Source: JBFKMV01 sp041629655 (GTDB lineage: Bacteria > Acidobacteriota > Polarisedimenticolia > Polarisedimenticolales > Polarisedimenticolaceae). Taken from it: a stretch of 53,645 nucleotides of DNA. Below the pieces are notes generated by a model, which was given only the letters and a program-made list of their open reading frames with translations, did no database searches and had not been told where the DNA came from. The translations under genes and the position numbers were made by a program. The stretch covers positions 1 through 53,645 of the forward strand of contig JBFKMV010000010.1 of NCBI GenBank assembly GCA_041629655.1. Direction: 5' to 3'. Within the stretch, counting starts at the first letter, position 1; the number at the start of each line of letters is the position of its first letter. Below are positions 51,339 through 53,645 of the stretch, in pieces.

Positions 51339-53627
51339 ATGCTACGAAACCGATCCGCCACGCTCGGCCTGGTCCTGCTGGGCTGCCTCGCCCTGCCCGC
51401 CCTGTCCGGCGAGGCCACCCCCGGACCGCTGCTCGGCTTCCATCCCGACCGCGTCGCGGCCCAGCGCGAGCTGGAGGCCCGCTTCGACGCCACGCTCGAC
51501 GCGGCCAACCTGGAGACCTGGATGCGGCGGCTCGCCGCCCGGCCGCACCCGGTCGGCTCGCCGTGGGGCAAGGCCAACGCCGAGTTCATGCTCGAGCGCT
51601 TCCGCTCGTGGGGCTACGAGGCCAGGATCGAGACGTTCCAGGTGCTGTTCCCGACGCCCCAGCTGCGCCGGGTCGAGCTGCTCGAGCCGACGCGCTTCAA
51701 GGCCTCGCTCGCGGAGCCCGCGCTGCCCGAGGACGCAACCTCGAGCCAGACCAGGGAGCAACTGCCGATCTACAACGCCTACTCGGTGGACGGCGACGTC
51801 ACGGGCGAGCTGGTCTACGTCAACTACGGCGTGCCCGAGGACTACGCCGTGCTGGACCGTCACGGGATCGACGTGGCGGGCAAGATCGTGCTGGCGCGCT
51901 ACGGCCGGGCGTGGCGCGGGATCAAGCCCAAGGTCGCGGCGGAGCACGGGGCGATCGGCTGCATCATCTACTCCGACCCCGCCGAGGACGGCTACTTCGC
52001 CGGAGACGTCTACCCGAAGGGCGGCTTCCGCAACGCGCGGGGCGCGCAGCGCGGCTCGGTCGCCGACATGCCGACCTATCCCGGCGACCCGCTGACCCCG
52101 GGCCGCGGCGCGGTCGCCGGGGCCGAGCGGCTGGCGATCGAGGACGCGCCGACCCTGACGAAGATTCCGGTGCTGCCGATCTCCTACGCCGATGCGCAGC
52201 CGCTGCTGGAAGCCCTCGGCGGACCGGTGGCGCCGCCCGAGTGGCGCGGCGCGCTGCCGCTGACCTACCACCTCGGTCCCGGACCGGCGAAGGTGCGGCT
52301 CGCGGTCGCGTTCGACTGGAAGCTGGCCGAGGCGCACGACGTGATCGCGGTGCTGCGCGGGCGGGAGTCTCCCGACCAGTGGGTGATCCGCGGCAACCAC
52401 CACGACGCCTGGGTCAACGGCGCCACCGACCCGGTCAGCGGCATGGTGGCGTTGATGGAGGAGGCCCGCGCCGTGGCCGCGCTGACGAAGAGCGGCTGGC
52501 GGCCGAAGCGCACCATCGTCTACGCCGCCTGGGACGCCGAGGAGCCGGGGCTGCTCGGCTCGGTGGAGTGGGCCGAGGCGCACGCCGACGAGCTGCGCGC
52601 CAAGGCCGTGGCGTACATCAACAGCGACTCCAACGGCCGCGGCTTCCTGGGGCTCGCGGGCTCGCACTCGCTGCAACCGTTCCTCAACGGCGTCGCCCGC
52701 GACGTGGCCGACCCGGTGCAGGGCATGCCCGTGCTGGAGCGGCTGCGCTCGCGGATCAAGGTGCACGGCGACGAGGAGGAGCGGAAGCGCGCCGCAACGG
52801 GCGGCGACCTGCCGCTGTCCGCGCTGGGCTCGGGGTCCGACTACACGCCGTTCCTCCAGCACCTCGGGATCGCCTCGCTCAACCTCGGCTTCGGCGGCGA
52901 GGGCGACTACGGCCAGTACCACTCGGCCTACGACTCGATCGACCACTACGTGCGGTTCATGGACCCCGGCTTCGTCTACGGCATCGCGCTGGCCCAGGTC
53001 GCCGGCCGCACCGCGCTGCGGCTGGCCGAGGCCGACGTGCTGCCGTTCGACCCCGCGACGCTGGTCGACACGCTGGGCTCCTACGTCGACGAGCTCGAGG
53101 AGCTGGCCGACACGATGCGCGAGTCGACGGCGGAGACGAACCGCCGCATCGACGCCGGCGACTACGCCGCCGCGGCGGACCCGAAGGAGAATCTGCGACC
53201 GCCGAAGCGTGAGGCCGCGGTGCCACACCTCAACTTCGCGCCGCTCGAGAACGCCATGGAGCGCCTGCGCGGCCGCGTCGCGGCGTACGACAAAGCGCTG
53301 ACGGCGGCGCGCGCTGAAGACGGCGCGCTCCCGGCGGACAAGGCCGCCGCGCTGAACGCGGTGCTCAAGGACCTGGAACGCGCCATGGGCCGCCCGGAGG
53401 GGCTCCCCGGCCGCACCTGGTACACGCACCTCGTCTACGCCCCGGGCTTCTACACCGGCTACGGCGTCAAGACGCTGCCCGCGGTGCGCGAGACGATCGA
53501 GGCGCGGCGCTGGTCCGAGGCCGACGCGTCGATCGGGCTGACCGCCGAGGTGCTGGACCGGCTGGGCGAGCAGATCGAGCGGGCGACGAAGGCCGTCGGC
53601 TCCGCTCAGGGCGCCACGGCGCCGTAG
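51339..53627 (+). CDS. Secreted M28 peptidase, glutamate-carboxypeptidase-II-like
   Basis: A 762-residue exported protease with ribosome site GGAAGAGG and signal peptide LGLVLLGCLALPALSG. The parts in order are N-terminal segment, PA domain (AEHGAIGCIIYSDPAEDG), M28 catalytic domain and a C-terminal helical dimerisation domain, as in PSMA/GCPII. The zinc-ligand pattern is complete: GNHHDAWVNGATDPVSG (His, bridging Asp), AWDAEEPGLLGS (catalytic Glu and ligand Glu), NSDSNGRG (Asp) and QYHSAYDS (His). It probably cleaves peptides, possibly acidic ones, outside the cytoplasm. The ATG opens the first good signal peptide in this frame. The gene ends 18 bp before the window end. Confidence 0.92.
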   Translation: MLRNRSATLGLVLLGCLALPALSGEATPGPLLGFHPDRVAAQRELEARFDATLDAANLETWMRRLAARPHPVGSPWGKANAEFMLERFRSWGYEARIETFQVLFPTPQLRRVELLEPTRFKASLAEPALPEDATSSQTREQLPIYNAYSVDGDVTGELVYVNYGVPEDYAVLDRHGIDVAGKIVLARYGRAWRGIKPKVAAEHGAIGCIIYSDPAEDGYFAGDVYPKGGFRNARGAQRGSVADMPTYPGDPLTPGRGAVAGAERLAIEDAPTLTKIPVLPISYADAQPLLEALGGPVAPPEWRGALPLTYHLGPGPAKVRLAVAFDWKLAEAHDVIAVLRGRESPDQWVIRGNHHDAWVNGATDPVSGMVALMEEARAVAALTKSGWRPKRTIVYAAWDAEEPGLLGSVEWAEAHADELRAKAVAYINSDSNGRGFLGLAGSHSLQPFLNGVARDVADPVQGMPVLERLRSRIKVHGDEEERKRAATGGDLPLSALGSGSDYTPFLQHLGIASLNLGFGGEGDYGQYHSAYDSIDHYVRFMDPGFVYGIALAQVAGRTALRLAEADVLPFDPATLVDTLGSYVDELEELADTMRESTAETNRRIDAGDYAAAADPKENLRPPKREAAVPHLNFAPLENAMERLRGRVAAYDKALTAARAEDGALPADKAAALNAVLKDLERAMGRPEGLPGRTWYTHLVYAPGFYTGYGVKTLPAVRETIEARRWSEADASIGLTAEVLDRLGEQIERATKAVGSAQGATAP

Positions 53628-53645
53628 AGCGCCAGCGTCCCCAGG

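Overview
This is a high-GC (roughly 70%), gene-dense window from a bacterial chromosome, most likely from an uncultured or little-studied Acidobacteriota (Thermoanaerobaculia-like) lineage. That placement is an inference. It rests on two Hanks-type kinases (one with a TolB-like domain and TPRs), many very large secreted beta-rich proteins, MopE-type and thrombospondin-3 calcium motifs, multihaem cytochromes, a glutamate-carboxypeptidase-II-like M28 peptidase, and strong Shine-Dalgarno sites in front of secreted proteins. I saw no rRNA, tRNA, CRISPR array or intact insertion sequence.

Layout. 1-11 kb: surface/secreted proteins (a choice-of-anchor-D protein cut by the window edge, a 14-repeat kelch-like propeller, an FG-GAP/CARDB protein) around a kinase-TolB-TPR sensor. 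11-16 kb: a DUF6448-like protein, a K+ channel fused to two RCK domains, and a polytopic membrane protein whose 3' end overlaps the channel gene. 16-19.4 kb: a transglutaminase-like enzyme followed at once by a secreted calcium-repeat protein. 19.4-25.3 kb: an HExxH metallopeptidase, a VapBC-type toxin-antitoxin pair with a palindromic operator, a decayed stretch, then a beta-helix protein and a second secreted protein. 25.4-29.6 kb: a tightly coupled five-gene acyl-CoA operon, DUF35 / thiolase-like / thiolase-like / DUF35 / acyl-CoA dehydrogenase. 29.6-33.5 kb: a dihydroorotate-dehydrogenase-like flavoprotein preceded by a Rieske gene remnant, and a second kinase with a polytopic C-terminus.

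33.5-40.8 kb is the most striking part. Seven minus-strand genes, joined by 1-8 bp overlaps or very short gaps, encode a lipoprotein MsrA-MsrB fusion, a Rieske-FMN/3Fe-4S glutamate-synthase-like fusion, a Rieske-thiamine-diphosphate enzyme fusion, two small membrane proteins, a ferric-reductase (MsrQ-like) haem-b membrane domain fused to a Rieske domain, and a membrane-anchored protein with a conserved Cys motif. Three different catalytic or electron-transfer modules each carry their own Rieske domain, so the operon looks like a dedicated redox chain that I cannot match to a characterised pathway. A 63-bp near-identical copy of the Rieske tail lies about 3.7 kb away, in front of the dihydroorotate-dehydrogenase-like gene.

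41-48.4 kb: a RluA-family protein lacking the usual catalytic Asp, an octahaem hydroxylamine-oxidoreductase-like cytochrome, a squalene-cyclase-like toroid protein, a nine-haem cytochrome with large beta domains and a textbook UUCG terminator, and a small outer-membrane barrel. 48.4-53.6 kb: a primary-like sigma-70 factor, a DEAD-box RNA helicase and a secreted M28 peptidase.
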